In this document: one piece after another, positions 27,596-36,082 of the stretch
Layout: every line of letters begins with the position of its first letter
How positions within the stretch are numbered: the first letter of the stretch is position 1
From: Pseudomonadota bacterium
Lineage (GTDB): Bacteria; Myxococcota_A; Polyangia; Fen-1088
Length of the DNA: 48,267 bases
Assembly (NCBI GenBank): GCA_017881245.1
Contig: JADGRC010000088.1
Location: 1-48,267 of the forward strand
Direction of reading: 5' to 3'
Made by a program: the position numbers and the translations under genes
The notes under the pieces: model-generated
What the model was told of the DNA's origin: nothing
The model's input: the letters and a program-made list of their open reading frames with translations, nothing else
Database searches by the model: none

Positions 27596-28111
27596 TCAAA
27601 AAGTCCGCCACCAAACAAACACGGCGCCGAGGGCAATCGCCACGCCATAGGGGACCGAAACCCGTCCCACCGCCGCGGTCGGAGCCACGTCGGGCATCAT
27701 CTGATGAAGCGCCGCCAACGTCAGGTTGTCCCGAATTTCACGGCGTACGGCGCGGCGCGATGAAATAAAACAAACGGCGGCCACGAAGCCGCCGGCCAGC
27801 GCCGCCGCCAACCAATAAGTCAAAAGCGATCCAGGACCCACCCACACGGCGACGGCGCCCGCCAATTTGACGTCGCCACCGCCTATCCCGCCCGATCGCC
27901 AGAACACCATCAGGGCCGCAATCGTGCCAACACCCACCGCCAACGCCGCGATGGCGGCCAGGATCCCCGAGTCCCAATACTGAACACCGATCCCGGACAG
28001 GGCGATGGCGCCACAAACGGCGTTCGGAATCCTGCGTTCCCACACGTCCCAAATGACGGCGATCAACAGGGTCACCGCCAAGGGAGCCAGATGAATCAAT
28101 GAAAATTTCAC
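27596..28111 (-). CDS. tadV: Prepilin peptidase TadV/CpaA (A24 family)
   Basis: About 171 residues from GTG 28111, preceded by GGAG at proper spacing; an ATG at 28177 would add 22 polar residues. It is the small membrane aspartic peptidase that processes Flp prepilins. The two catalytic Asp residues are present: one in IWDVWERRIPN and one in GGGDVKLAGAV, matching the type IV prepilin peptidase GxGDxK motif. About five membrane helices are visible. The N-terminal methylase domain of larger PilD enzymes is absent, as usual for the Tad type. Both Flp genes lie directly upstream. Confidence 0.9.
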   Translation of the reverse strand: MKFSLIHLAPLAVTLLIAVIWDVWERRIPNAVCGAIALSGIGVQYWDSGILAAIAALAVGVGTIAALMVFWRSGGIGGGDVKLAGAVAVWVGPGSLLTYWLAAALAGGFVAAVCFISSRRAVRREIRDNLTLAALHQMMPDVAPTAAVGRVSVPYGVAIALGAVFVWWRTF

Positions 28112-28220
28112 CGGCACGGCTCCGCATATCGTCCCACGCGGGATCCGAGGCGATGCCTCGATCCCGGTCGGCGACATTCAGCTGGCGCATTTCCGCGCGA
28201 ACACGTCGTCGCGCGGACGA

Positions 28221-28385
28221 CTAGGGCATGTTGGCTTGGACGTTGTTGAACGAATTCTTGACCTTGTTGCCCAGTACGAACACGACGACGATGATCAGGC
28301 CCGCGATGGCGGCCACGATCAGGCCGTACTCGACCGCGGTCGCGCCTTGTTCGTCCTTCAACAGCTTCTTCAGATTGCGCAACAT
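28221..28385 (-). CDS. flp: Flp-type major pilin (flp1)
   Basis: A 54-residue prepilin from ATG 28385, with AAGGAG upstream. The leader MLRNLKKLLKDEQG ends at the cleavage Gly, and the mature start ATAVEYGLIVAAIAGLIIV has the Glu+5/Tyr+6 pair that defines Flp pilins. One hydrophobic helix and a short polar tail follow (KNSFNNVQANMP). Mature size is about 40 residues, normal for this class. It would be cut by TadV and polymerised by TadA/B/C. Confidence 0.93.
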   Translation of the reverse strand: MLRNLKKLLKDEQGATAVEYGLIVAAIAGLIIVVVFVLGNKVKNSFNNVQANMP

Positions 28386-28613
28386 GTGCTCTCCTTCTCG
28401 GGTTGGTGTGAGATTGGTGTCCTTGGTCCGCCGATTCCGCCCACAGCGCGGCACAATTGGCTCCAAGTGAACCCATCGGTTGAACCCCCACACCACTGAA
28501 GGACGAATTCTCTTGGCTGCGTCGGGGCAACCCGACCGCCGAGGCCGGTACCCTCTGCCTCCGTCGCCGCCGGCTGGCGTGGGACATCGACATTGGGACC
28601 CAGTGCACCCGCG
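28386..28613 (-). other. Inter-pilin gap with GNRA-type hairpin
   Basis: The 228 bases between the two pilin genes hold no supported gene. GTCGGG (28521-28526) and CCCGAC (28531-28536) form a perfect stem closing a 4-base loop, GCAA on the plus strand and TTGC on the transcribed minus strand. The element may stabilise or attenuate the transcript between pilin genes. No clear promoter seen. Confidence 0.4.
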
Positions 28614-28775
28614 CTAGGGAACGGACGTGGCGACGTTGTTGAACAGGTTCTTCACCTTCCTACCCATGGCGAAGACGACCACGATGATCAAGGTCGCGAT
28701 GGCGGCCACGATTAACGCGTATTCAACTGCCGTTGCGCCACCGTCGTCAGACCACAGCCGCCGCAGCTCCCGCAT
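28614..28775 (-). CDS. flp: Second Flp-type pilin (flp2), 53 codons
   Basis: A 53-residue prepilin read from ATG 28775 to TAG 28614. The leader MRELRRLWSDDGG ends at Gly, and the mature part ATAVEYALIVAAIATLIIVV again has Glu+5/Tyr+6. The tail GRKVKNLFNNVATSVP is close to that of flp1, so the two are tandem duplicates. GAGGTGA directly precedes the ATG. Classical Tad loci likewise start with two flp genes. A TATATT hexamer lies 7 bases before the ATG, which conflicts with use of that ribosome site (see findings). Confidence 0.9.
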   Translation of the reverse strand: MRELRRLWSDDGGATAVEYALIVAAIATLIIVVVFAMGRKVKNLFNNVATSVP

Positions 28776-28782
28776 TCACCTC

Positions 28783-28810
28783 AATATAAGGGCCCCGAGC
28801 TTCGGGTCAA
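28783..28810 (-). promoter_or_regulatory. Likely main promoter of the Tad operon
   Basis: TTGACC (28810-28805) and TATATT (28788-28783) are separated by 16 bases on the minus strand, directly before the first pilin gene. It is the best sigma-70-type promoter near the operon head. Transcription would begin next to the ATG at 28775. Confidence 0.6.
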
Positions 28811-28835
28811 GATCAACCACACTTCTGCCGTTTCG

Positions 28836-29660
28836 ATGAACGGCCAAATGATCGCGTCAAGCAAACCGGACACGCGCACGGGTGAACGAAGTGCTTTGCA
28901 AAGCACACGTAGACATACAGCGGCGACAGGGGGCGCGACGATCATAGGGTTGCACGTGGCCCTACTGTCCTTCGCCTGCAGTGGTCCAAGTGGCCAGTTC
29001 TACCTCGTTCAGAACCAGGTTCCGAGCGCCGGATGCGTGATCCCCGCCGGCGAAGGTGCGCTCTATCGGGGCGAAGGCGTACTTGACGTCCGCGTGCCCG
29101 TCAGCGAATCAGACGGCGCTTACCTGCTGTTTCCGCTGCTCAAGAACGACCTTCCGGTCAGCGGAGAAGGCGTGGAGCCCAACCGTATCGCGCTTCGTGG
29201 TTTTGAAGTCGACCTACATTTCGTGGACGGGTCCCCCGAAGCGAATGACTTCTTCGCCGGGCTCGGGGCCGATCCTTCGACGGAGGCACTGGTCCGATAC
29301 CAATCTCCCTGGTCCGGCAGCGTGCCCCCAGGGGGCGGAACCGCCACCGCCGCGACCAGCGCTTTCCCCGCCGAAACCGCGCGCCGTCTCCGGGACACCG
29401 ACCTCTTGCATGATGGTTCTTACGCGCGCGTCAATGCGCTCGTGCGCGCGTTCGGAGACAAGCTCGACGGCCGGATCAAATCCGACGTGTTCACGTATCC
29501 CATTCGCGTCTGCGACGGTTGTCTAATCAATCGCATCACCACGTGCCCGGCCAGCGCTCCCGTTTTGAAGGGTGGCGTCTGCAATCCCGCACAGGATGTG
29601 CCGGTGGATTGTTGCACCCAAGGAGTCGACCTAGTCTGCCCAGCCTCGAGCGCTCCATGA
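28836..29660 (+). CDS. Exported Cys-rich protein, probable lipoprotein
   Basis: A 274-residue protein of no family I know. A long polar N-terminus leads to a hydrophobic segment (TIIGLHVALLSFAC) ending in a Cys at about 48; the lipobox is imperfect, so either lipidation or cleavage with Cys retained is possible. The C-terminus carries CDGCLINRITTCP and GGVCNPAQDVPVDCCTQG, giving at least seven cysteines that probably form disulfides outside the cytoplasm. In-frame ATGs at 28836 and 28848 are both possible starts. It is divergent from the Tad operon and overlaps the next gene by ATGA, so it may be functionally linked to the pilus, but this is unproven. Confidence 0.7.
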   Translation: MNGQMIASSKPDTRTGERSALQSTRRHTAATGGATIIGLHVALLSFACSGPSGQFYLVQNQVPSAGCVIPAGEGALYRGEGVLDVRVPVSESDGAYLLFPLLKNDLPVSGEGVEPNRIALRGFEVDLHFVDGSPEANDFFAGLGADPSTEALVRYQSPWSGSVPPGGGTATAATSAFPAETARRLRDTDLLHDGSYARVNALVRAFGDKLDGRIKSDVFTYPIRVCDGCLINRITTCPASAPVLKGGVCNPAQDVPVDCCTQGVDLVCPASSAP

Positions 29661-31684
29661 ATCGACACGGTGGTCGGGTAAAGCATCTAGGCCCCATTTT
29701 TCTGCTTGCCGCTATCGGGTGTGGAACGAAGGACGCGCCGCGACCGTACGCCCCGCCACCCACGGGCGGATCGAGCGGCTCGCTTTTCTCTGATGCCGGG
29801 ACATCGGATCAGCAGCCCGTCATCGAGATCCGGTCGCCCGCCGGCGGTGCCCTCCTGGCGGCCACTTCGGCTCCGGAGGTACGCGCGCGCATCATGGCGT
29901 CGGCAGGCTTTCTGGAGCCTTCATCCATTCATTTCATTCTGACCAGGGACGACGCGGCGATGGGGTCGCCGGCCGCGACCGAAGGCATGCTGACGGGTCC
30001 CTTAACCGATGCGCAATTCGTTGGACGACTGAATCTGTCGGGACTCGCCGGCGGAGCGTACACGCTGACTATTCAGGCCGCGACGACGAGCGGCGCCGCG
30101 GCGTCCGCCACCGTGTCGGTGAACGTCGACGCGGGTCCGGGGATCACGATTGTCGCACCCGCCAAGGGCAGCCACCGGAAGGGCAGCGTCGTCGTCAGCG
30201 TCGTCGTCGATTCGACCCCATTCGAACCCACGATGCTTCCCCTGGAGGCGACCTTGGCGGGGCATCCGGTCGACCTGCAGCCGACCAACACGCCCAACGG
30301 CTACCAAGGCTCGGTCGATTTTCGCGGTTACGACCCACCGCTCAACGGTGAACAATTGCTGACCGTGGCGGCGAAAAACGCCAATAGCACCCGCACGGTA
30401 GCCACGGCATCGTTCGTAGTCGACGATGACGGCCCCACCATTGATGCGACCTTCCCTTTGCCAGCCGACGTCGTGGGCCGCGTGATCGACGTTCGTGCCC
30501 ACATCACCGACGCGGCGGGCGTTGTCGATTCTTCGATCATCGCGCTGATCGGCGATCAGACAACACCGCAGTTCAAACTGAATCTGCTGCCACAGGGGGC
30601 CGGGATCTACAGCGCGCCATTCGACACCGCCCAGCTCACGCATTGCGGTTTGCTATCGGGGGGTCTGCCGCGCCCTGGGACCTACTGCATCGTCTACCCG
30701 ACGGTGTCGTTCCGCGCCGCCGATGATCTCGGCAATGAAACCACCCTCTCGTACTCGTTCGGGGTGGACAACCAGCCGCCGCTTTTGGATCTGAACCCGC
30801 CCGAGGTTCGCATCGTACGCCGCAAGGAGACCATCCAGTGCTCTTGGGCATTCGATCCGCTCGGCGCGCACGAGATTCCAGGCAACATGCCCGACGACAA
30901 CTGCGCCGTCGGTCAGGTGTTCCAACTGCGTGCCCGCGCCGAGGACGACGTGAACGGCGCACGTTTCCTGGAGGTCGCGCCCCTTGCGACCATCGATCCC
31001 GCGCGCATCGACGCGTACATTCTGAACGACACGTCACAACCTTTGACCGTGGACGGCGACGGCGACGGAATCTGCGACCGCATCAATCCCAAGCTCGTCC
31101 CCACCACGGCTCCGCCCAAGTCCACGCGCGAGGTCTTAAAAATTCGCCTGGCCGCGGTCATGCCGCAAGGCGCGGCCGATTTCACGCCCGATCCCTCGTT
31201 GTCGGCGGAAACACGATGCAACATGGGTGACGATCCGGATCTGCCCCCCGTGCTTTGCCGCTCGGAGGAACCGACCATCGCCATCAGCTACGGCCCGAGG
31301 CTCCCGGCGATCTGGAGCCTTGAGCCCGTCGAACCCTCGGGCCTGCGTTGCTTTGGCAACCAGTTCGACGCGTTCGCGAATCACATCGGGGGCAGTTCGT
31401 CGCGCGGCCTGGGAACCGCGCCGCCCGGATGGGCGTGCATCGCCGTTCAAGCCACCGACAAAGTCGGCAACACGGGCGTGTCCGCCCCCTTGCGGGTCTG
31501 GATCGACTACGACGGCAACCAGAGCTGTCCGGCGCAAGACCACGGCGCCACCACGCCGCCCCCGGACTGCACCGGCAGATTCAACGAACAGACCGGAACG
31601 GTCGATGGCACGCCATGTACGAGCCGCCGCTACACGCAGCCTGCCGCGGGGCCGGAGCTCTGCCTCGACGGGAACTGCGGCTGA
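29657..31684 (+). CDS. Large lipoprotein with Ig-like repeats and Asp-rich loop
   Basis: A 675-residue protein; LLAAIGC gives a canonical lipobox with Cys at 22. Three or more Ig/cadherin-like beta-sandwich repeats are suggested by ITIVAPAKGSHRKGSV, DGPTIDATFPLPADVVG and NQPPLLDLNPPEV, each opening a strand-rich stretch and ending in DDLGNETTLSYSF-type edges. At about residue 465, VDGDGDGICDR resembles a calcium-binding thrombospondin type-3 loop. Paired cysteines near the end suggest disulfides. Expected site is the outer membrane or cell surface, role possibly adhesion or a structural partner. The ATG overlaps the upstream stop (ATGA), so the two exported proteins are co-translated. Confidence 0.72.
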   Translation: MNRHGGRVKHLGPIFLLAAIGCGTKDAPRPYAPPPTGGSSGSLFSDAGTSDQQPVIEIRSPAGGALLAATSAPEVRARIMASAGFLEPSSIHFILTRDDAAMGSPAATEGMLTGPLTDAQFVGRLNLSGLAGGAYTLTIQAATTSGAAASATVSVNVDAGPGITIVAPAKGSHRKGSVVVSVVVDSTPFEPTMLPLEATLAGHPVDLQPTNTPNGYQGSVDFRGYDPPLNGEQLLTVAAKNANSTRTVATASFVVDDDGPTIDATFPLPADVVGRVIDVRAHITDAAGVVDSSIIALIGDQTTPQFKLNLLPQGAGIYSAPFDTAQLTHCGLLSGGLPRPGTYCIVYPTVSFRAADDLGNETTLSYSFGVDNQPPLLDLNPPEVRIVRRKETIQCSWAFDPLGAHEIPGNMPDDNCAVGQVFQLRARAEDDVNGARFLEVAPLATIDPARIDAYILNDTSQPLTVDGDGDGICDRINPKLVPTTAPPKSTREVLKIRLAAVMPQGAADFTPDPSLSAETRCNMGDDPDLPPVLCRSEEPTIAISYGPRLPAIWSLEPVEPSGLRCFGNQFDAFANHIGGSSSRGLGTAPPGWACIAVQATDKVGNTGVSAPLRVWIDYDGNQSCPAQDHGATTPPPDCTGRFNEQTGTVDGTPCTSRRYTQPAAGPELCLDGNCG

Positions 31685-31901
31685 CGCCGCCCCGACGAAT
31701 CGCCTGGTATCCCCCCGGTATCCTCTGCGCGGTCGACATCACCCGAAGTCGCGCGCGGATGGTGATCGGAGAACCGACCTCGCGAACCGCCCGAGCTGCG
31801 CTATGGTGCCTTCGCCCGGTCGCAAGACGCATTGCCGTTCAACCAGCCAGTTCGCAGCCAATTCAAAACCAACTCACACACACCGGGCAGGGAGACGCTA
31901 C
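31685..31901. other. Gap before OsmC gene with loose inverted repeat
   Basis: No supported gene. ATCACC (31738-31743) and GGTGAT (31761-31766) form an inverted repeat with a 17-base loop shortly after the lipoprotein stop; it may be a weak terminator or an operator. A GGGAG ribosome site precedes ATG 31902. Confidence 0.35.
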
Positions 31902-32327
31902 ATGACCATTTCCAAAGCCGAGGCCACCTGGAGTGGCACACTCAACGAAGGAAAAGGATCCGTCAAGGGACTGAGCGGCCGTTTCGAGGCGCCATTTTCG
32001 TACGCGACCCGGTTTGAGGGCGCTTCCGGCGGCACGACGCCCGAAGAAATGATCGGCGCCGCCCACGCCGGCTGTTTCTCGATGTTCCTGGCCGCGCAGC
32101 TCAGCAAGGCGGGCCACCCCCCAAAGAGCATCAACACCACCGCGACGGTGACCCTCGACGCGGGCCCGCTGATCACGAAGATCGAGCTCGACGTGCTCGC
32201 CAGTGTTCCAGGCGTAGACGCCAGGGTCTTTCAAGAGAAGGTTGATTTCTCGATCAAGAACTGCCCCATCTCGAAGGCCCTGGCCTCGGTCCCCTCAGTG
32301 ACAGTCAACACGAAGCTGAGCCCCTAG
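31902..32327 (+). CDS. osmC: OsmC-family peroxidase
   Basis: A 141-residue OsmC/Ohr-family protein of normal length, from an ATG after GGGAG. The two redox cysteines are present: Cys58 in GAAHAGCFSMF (peroxidatic) and Cys121 in KNCPISKAL (resolving). The GGTTPEEMIGAAHAGC block favours OsmC over Ohr. It reduces organic hydroperoxides in the cytoplasm, using lipoyl- or thiol-based donors. The ABC ATPase gene starts 12 bases later on the same strand, so the three genes 31902-35190 probably form one transcript. Confidence 0.92.
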   Translation: MTISKAEATWSGTLNEGKGSVKGLSGRFEAPFSYATRFEGASGGTTPEEMIGAAHAGCFSMFLAAQLSKAGHPPKSINTTATVTLDAGPLITKIELDVLASVPGVDARVFQEKVDFSIKNCPISKALASVPSVTVNTKLSP

Positions 32328-32338
32328 TTCGACCCATC

Positions 32339-33112
32339 ATGCCCGCCGTGGTCGTCGTGCGGTTGCACAAGGTGTTCGGTCGCGCCACGGCGGTCGACGA
32401 TTTGTCGTTTTCAGTTGCGGCGGGCGAAATCTACGGCCTGCTCGGACCAAATGGTGCCGGCAAGACCACGGCTCTGCGCATTCTGGCGGGCCTCCTGGCA
32501 CCGACCAGTGGCTCCGCGCACGTGACGGGAATCGACGTCTCCGCGGCACCGCGCGAAGCGCAACGGCGATTGGGCTTCCTGACGGGAACGACCGGACTAT
32601 ATGGACGCCTGACGGGACGCGAGGTGTTGACCTACTTTGGACGATTGCACGGCATGCCCCCGGAACGCATCGCCCTGCGCGTGGATGAACTGTCACGGGC
32701 CCTGGATCTCGGCGGGCTGCTGGACAAGCGTTGTGAAGCTTTGTCGTCGGGCCAGAAGCAGCGGGTATCGGTCGCGCGCGCCGTACTGCACGATCCCCCG
32801 GTTCTGATTCTCGACGAGCCGACCGTGGGACTCGACGTCCTGGCCAGTCGATTTCTGCGCGACTACGTCAGCGCCGAACGCGCGCGCGGCAAAGCCATTC
32901 TCTTTTCGACGCACTACCTGGCCGAGGCCGAATTGCTCTGTGATCGCATCGGCCTCCTGTATCGCGGGCGGTTGCTGGCCGAGGGGACGCCGCCGTCGCT
33001 GCGCGCGCTGGCGCGCGGGGCCAGCAGCCTTGAGGAAGCCTTCTTGCGCCTGGTCGAGCAAACCGAGATCCCGCCAGTGGCGGCGACGGCGCCGGCGGCC
33101 GTTCTGCCATGA
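32339..33112 (+). CDS. ABC transporter ATP-binding protein (NatA-like)
   Basis: A 257-residue ATPase with all motifs: Walker A GPNGAGKTT, signature LSSGQKQR, Walker B LILDEPTVGLD and the His of the switch in LFSTHYL. The signature differs slightly from LSGGQ, which is common in NatA-type ATPases. The stop overlaps the permease gene start (ATGA). With the permease it would export an unknown substrate; sodium export is only the namesake function. A C-terminal Ala/Pro-rich tail of about 15 residues is probably disordered. Confidence 0.92.
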   Translation: MPAVVVVRLHKVFGRATAVDDLSFSVAAGEIYGLLGPNGAGKTTALRILAGLLAPTSGSAHVTGIDVSAAPREAQRRLGFLTGTTGLYGRLTGREVLTYFGRLHGMPPERIALRVDELSRALDLGGLLDKRCEALSSGQKQRVSVARAVLHDPPVLILDEPTVGLDVLASRFLRDYVSAERARGKAILFSTHYLAEAELLCDRIGLLYRGRLLAEGTPPSLRALARGASSLEEAFLRLVEQTEIPPVAATAPAAVLP

Positions 33113-35190
33113 ACCTCTCCGACGTCGCGGTCGTCATGCGCAAGGAATTGCGCGAGACCCTTCGCGATCGCCGCACGCTCGCGGTCATGATTCTGTTTCC
33201 GCTGGTGGTCTATCCCCTGGTGTCGCTTTTACTCACCGAGGTGATCGCCGGCAAACAGACGGCGGGTGAGGCGCGCGCATCGCGCGTCGCCGTGGTCGCC
33301 GCCCCCGGCGCCAGCACCGACGCGGCCGCTCTCGCGACCTTGCGCACGCGCCTCGGAACCAAGGGCCACAACATCACGCTCGATTCGTCGCTCTTGGCGC
33401 CGGGGAGCTCTTTGCCCACGTCCGATATTGCCGCCGATCGAGTCGATGCAGTTGTCGAGTTGTTGCCCGCCGCGTCGGGCGGAGGCTCCCGGCGCGTCCG
33501 CGTCTACTTTGACGAGACACGTGAGACTTCCGAGAAGGCGCGCGAACGAATCGAAGTCACCCTGTCGGCATGGCTCCCGACGGGCTGCATACGCACGTAC
33601 GACATCGCCGCGACCAACATAGCGCCGAAGAGCAAGATCGGCGGGTACGTGCTGTCGAAGATTCTTCCTTTGATTGTCGTCGTCATGACGATGCTCGGTG
33701 CGTTCTATCCCGCGATCGACATCACCGCCGGCGAGCGGGAACGCGGAACACTTGAGACGCTGCTCTCGTCACCGGTGCGGCGATTCGATCTCATGACCGG
33801 CAAAGTGCTGGCGGTGGCGACCCTGGCCACCCTGACGGGTGCGCTGAACATCGCCTCGATGTCCCTGACCGTCGCCGAAGGAGCCAAGCTGGCCGGCGAT
33901 GGCCAAGCGTTGACGATCCCGTGGGTCCGAGCGGCGGCGACGTTACTGACGGTGATTCCCGCGGCATTCCTGTTCGGCGCGGTCATGGTCGCCATCGGGG
34001 CGATGGCGCGCGGCTTCAAGGAAGCACAAACCCTCTTAACGCCGGTGTATTTGCTTTGCTTCACCCCATCAATGATCGCATCGATTGCCGATCTGCGCCT
34101 CTCCGTGTCCACTGCTTTGGTCCCCGGTACCAATTTGACCCTGCTGGCGCGTGACCTCATGCTGGATCGGGCGGCATGGGGCAGCGGCGCGCTGGTTCTC
34201 GGATCGACGCTGCTCTACGGTGCGTTGGCACTGTCCTTCGCGGCCCGCTTGTACGACTCCGAGCGCCTGTTGGCTTCTACTGACGCCGAGCTCATCAGCC
34301 TTCCCAAGTGGATCCGCCACCTGGTCGGGCGAGATCGCCCGACCCACGAGATGATCGCTTCGGTCACCCAGCCTTCGCCACGGGCCCAGCGAGACCTCAC
34401 GCCCCCCGAGGCCGGACCATCACCGGCGGACGCCATCACTCTTTTCGGCATCGCGTTCATTCTCTGGTTCTTCGCCTTCACGTGGTTGCAAAGATGGCGC
34501 CTGATCCCGGGACTTCTGCTGTCCCAGTGGGGCGGCTTCCTGGGCCTGATCTGGATCTACGCACGTCTCAAGAACCGGCGCCTCCGCGATGTCCTGGCCT
34601 TTCGCCGGCCGAACGCCTGGTCCGTCGTGGGCGCGACGATGTTGGGATTCTCGGGCTGGGTCATCCTGGGCGTGCTGGCGGACCGCATAATGCCGCCGCC
34701 GCCTCACTTGATCGAGGAGATGCGAAAACTGATTCGTCCACCCGACGGTCGACGTCCCCTCGTCGTGTCTCTGTTCGCCTTGGCCCTCACGCCAGCGATC
34801 TGCGAGGAAGCTCTATTTCGCGGGCCTATCCTGCGGGGCTTCCGCGCGCGCTTCTCCGCACCAGCCGCTTGTCTGCTCACGGGCCTGTTGTTCGGCATCC
34901 TGCACGGCGACATCTGGAGGTTCATTCCGACCTCGCTGCTCGGCGCCCTGCTGTCGTGGGTGGCCCTGTCGAGCGGTTCGATCCTGCCATCGATGTTGAT
35001 CCACTTCTTCAACAATGGGGCCCTCGTGGTGCTCGGGACCTATGGACTCGATCTGGCCGCCGAAAAGCTGCCGCCCTCCGTCGAGCTTGGAATCTTCGGC
35101 GGCGCGCTCGGGTTGTTTATCGCCGGAATCTCCGCGATTCGCCGCGGCCGCCGCGACGAGACGTCAGGTCACGCGCCGCAGACTTCGTGA
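33109..35190 (+). CDS. ABC-2 permease fused to a CPBP/Abi membrane protease
   Basis: A 693-residue fusion. Residues 1-400 are an ABC-2 (NatB-like) permease: one N-terminal helix, a large extracytoplasmic region, then about five helices with TAGERERGTLETLLSSPVRR, the typical ABC-2 block. Residues 435-680 are a CPBP intramembrane metalloprotease: EEALFRG (motif 1 Glu-Glu and Arg), FGILHGDIW (motif 2 His) and MLIHFFNNG (motif 3 His and Asn), so the catalytic set looks intact. Such fusions are known in bacteria, but the protease substrate is not. Together with the ATPase it may form an export-and-cleave system for a small peptide. Confidence 0.9.
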   Translation: MNLSDVAVVMRKELRETLRDRRTLAVMILFPLVVYPLVSLLLTEVIAGKQTAGEARASRVAVVAAPGASTDAAALATLRTRLGTKGHNITLDSSLLAPGSSLPTSDIAADRVDAVVELLPAASGGGSRRVRVYFDETRETSEKARERIEVTLSAWLPTGCIRTYDIAATNIAPKSKIGGYVLSKILPLIVVVMTMLGAFYPAIDITAGERERGTLETLLSSPVRRFDLMTGKVLAVATLATLTGALNIASMSLTVAEGAKLAGDGQALTIPWVRAAATLLTVIPAAFLFGAVMVAIGAMARGFKEAQTLLTPVYLLCFTPSMIASIADLRLSVSTALVPGTNLTLLARDLMLDRAAWGSGALVLGSTLLYGALALSFAARLYDSERLLASTDAELISLPKWIRHLVGRDRPTHEMIASVTQPSPRAQRDLTPPEAGPSPADAITLFGIAFILWFFAFTWLQRWRLIPGLLLSQWGGFLGLIWIYARLKNRRLRDVLAFRRPNAWSVVGATMLGFSGWVILGVLADRIMPPPPHLIEEMRKLIRPPDGRRPLVVSLFALALTPAICEEALFRGPILRGFRARFSAPAACLLTGLLFGILHGDIWRFIPTSLLGALLSWVALSSGSILPSMLIHFFNNGALVVLGTYGLDLAAEKLPPSVELGIFGGALGLFIAGISAIRRGRRDETSGHAPQTS

Positions 35191-35210
35191 CCTGATATAC
35201 GAACATTTCC

Positions 35211-35239
35211 TTGTATGGTAATGTCGTCCTTGGTAGAAT
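35211..35239 (+). promoter_or_regulatory. Promoter of the Crp/Fnr-family gene
   Basis: TTGTAT (35211-35216) and TAGAAT (35234-35239) lie 17 bases apart. The predicted start leaves a leader of about 12 bases that keeps the AAGGGG ribosome site. An inverted repeat with arms TTCGT (35184-35188) and ACGAA (35199-35203) sits upstream and may bind a regulator. Confidence 0.6.
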
Positions 35240-35257
35240 CTTGCCACAAGGGGCGCC

Positions 35258-35953
35258 ATGCCAACCGCCGACGAGAAACGAACACTGAGCCTGCTTCGGA
35301 AGTGCGACGTCCTGGCGAACTTGTCCACGGACGTCCTTGCGCAGATGCTGCCAGGCGCCAAGATCGGCGCGTATCGCCCCCGCCAGGTCGTGTATCTCCC
35401 GGGCGACAGGGCGCAAGGAGTGTTCTTCGTCGCGCAAGGGCGCGTGAAGATATCGAAGGTCACCCGCGATGGCAAAGAGCTGACGCTCGCCTATCGCACC
35501 GGCAGCGATTTCTTTGGCGAGCCGTGTCTGCTGGAAGGCGGTCCTCGCGAGGAAATGGCGGAGGCGATGGAACCGACCATGGCGGTCGAGGTGGACCGCG
35601 AGACCCTGGATCACGTTTTGTCGACGAATGGCGCCGCCGCGTATTGGTTCGCGCGCGCCCTGATCGTGCGGCGGAAGGATCTGGAGTCACGCGTCGAACA
35701 GCTGATCTTCAAGGACGTCGGCGCCAAGCTGGCGGAGCTGTTGCTCGAGCTTGGCCACCAACACGGCGTGGAGGAAGAGCGCGGCGTCGTCCTGAACCTG
35801 AAGATCACGCACCAGGAGATGGCCAATTTGATCGGTTCCACGCGCGAGACCGTGTCGCTGACGTTGTCTCAATTCAAGCGCAAGGGTCTGATCCAAAGCG
35901 AGGGCCGCCGCATCATCCTGGCCGACCGCGAAGGCATCAAGGCCATGGCCTGA
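35258..35953 (+). CDS. Crp/Fnr-family transcriptional regulator
   Basis: A 231-residue protein: cyclic-nucleotide-type beta barrel (residues 15-130, with PGDRAQGVFFVAQGRVKI), a long dimerisation helix, and a C-terminal HTH_Crp domain (THQEMANLIGSTRETVSLTLSQFKRKG). No cysteine cluster for an Fe-S centre is present, so it is not an oxygen sensor of the Fnr type. The phosphate-binding Arg of cAMP receptors is not in its usual place; FGEPCLLEGG occupies that site, so the ligand is uncertain. Being next to the OsmC/ABC genes suggests, but does not show, that it controls them. AAGGGG precedes the ATG. Confidence 0.9.
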   Translation: MPTADEKRTLSLLRKCDVLANLSTDVLAQMLPGAKIGAYRPRQVVYLPGDRAQGVFFVAQGRVKISKVTRDGKELTLAYRTGSDFFGEPCLLEGGPREEMAEAMEPTMAVEVDRETLDHVLSTNGAAAYWFARALIVRRKDLESRVEQLIFKDVGAKLAELLLELGHQHGVEEERGVVLNLKITHQEMANLIGSTRETVSLTLSQFKRKGLIQSEGRRIILADREGIKAMA

Positions 35954-36082
35954 CGTCGGCGTTCGTTTCGTTGTCTCAACGACGCCGTGTTTGTCCCGGA
36001 GTAGCCGCTGTCCCGCCGTCCCCTCCGGGAATCGACGCGGAGACCTCCGCCGTGATTTTCGGGCGCCGCCCGATGAACTGGA

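Noticed and set aside
29519-29656. Upstream extension of the Ig-like lipoprotein gene
   Set aside because: The added residues overlap the preceding gene and would bury the lipoprotein signal; the ATG at 29657 gives a canonical lipobox and an ATGA overlap.
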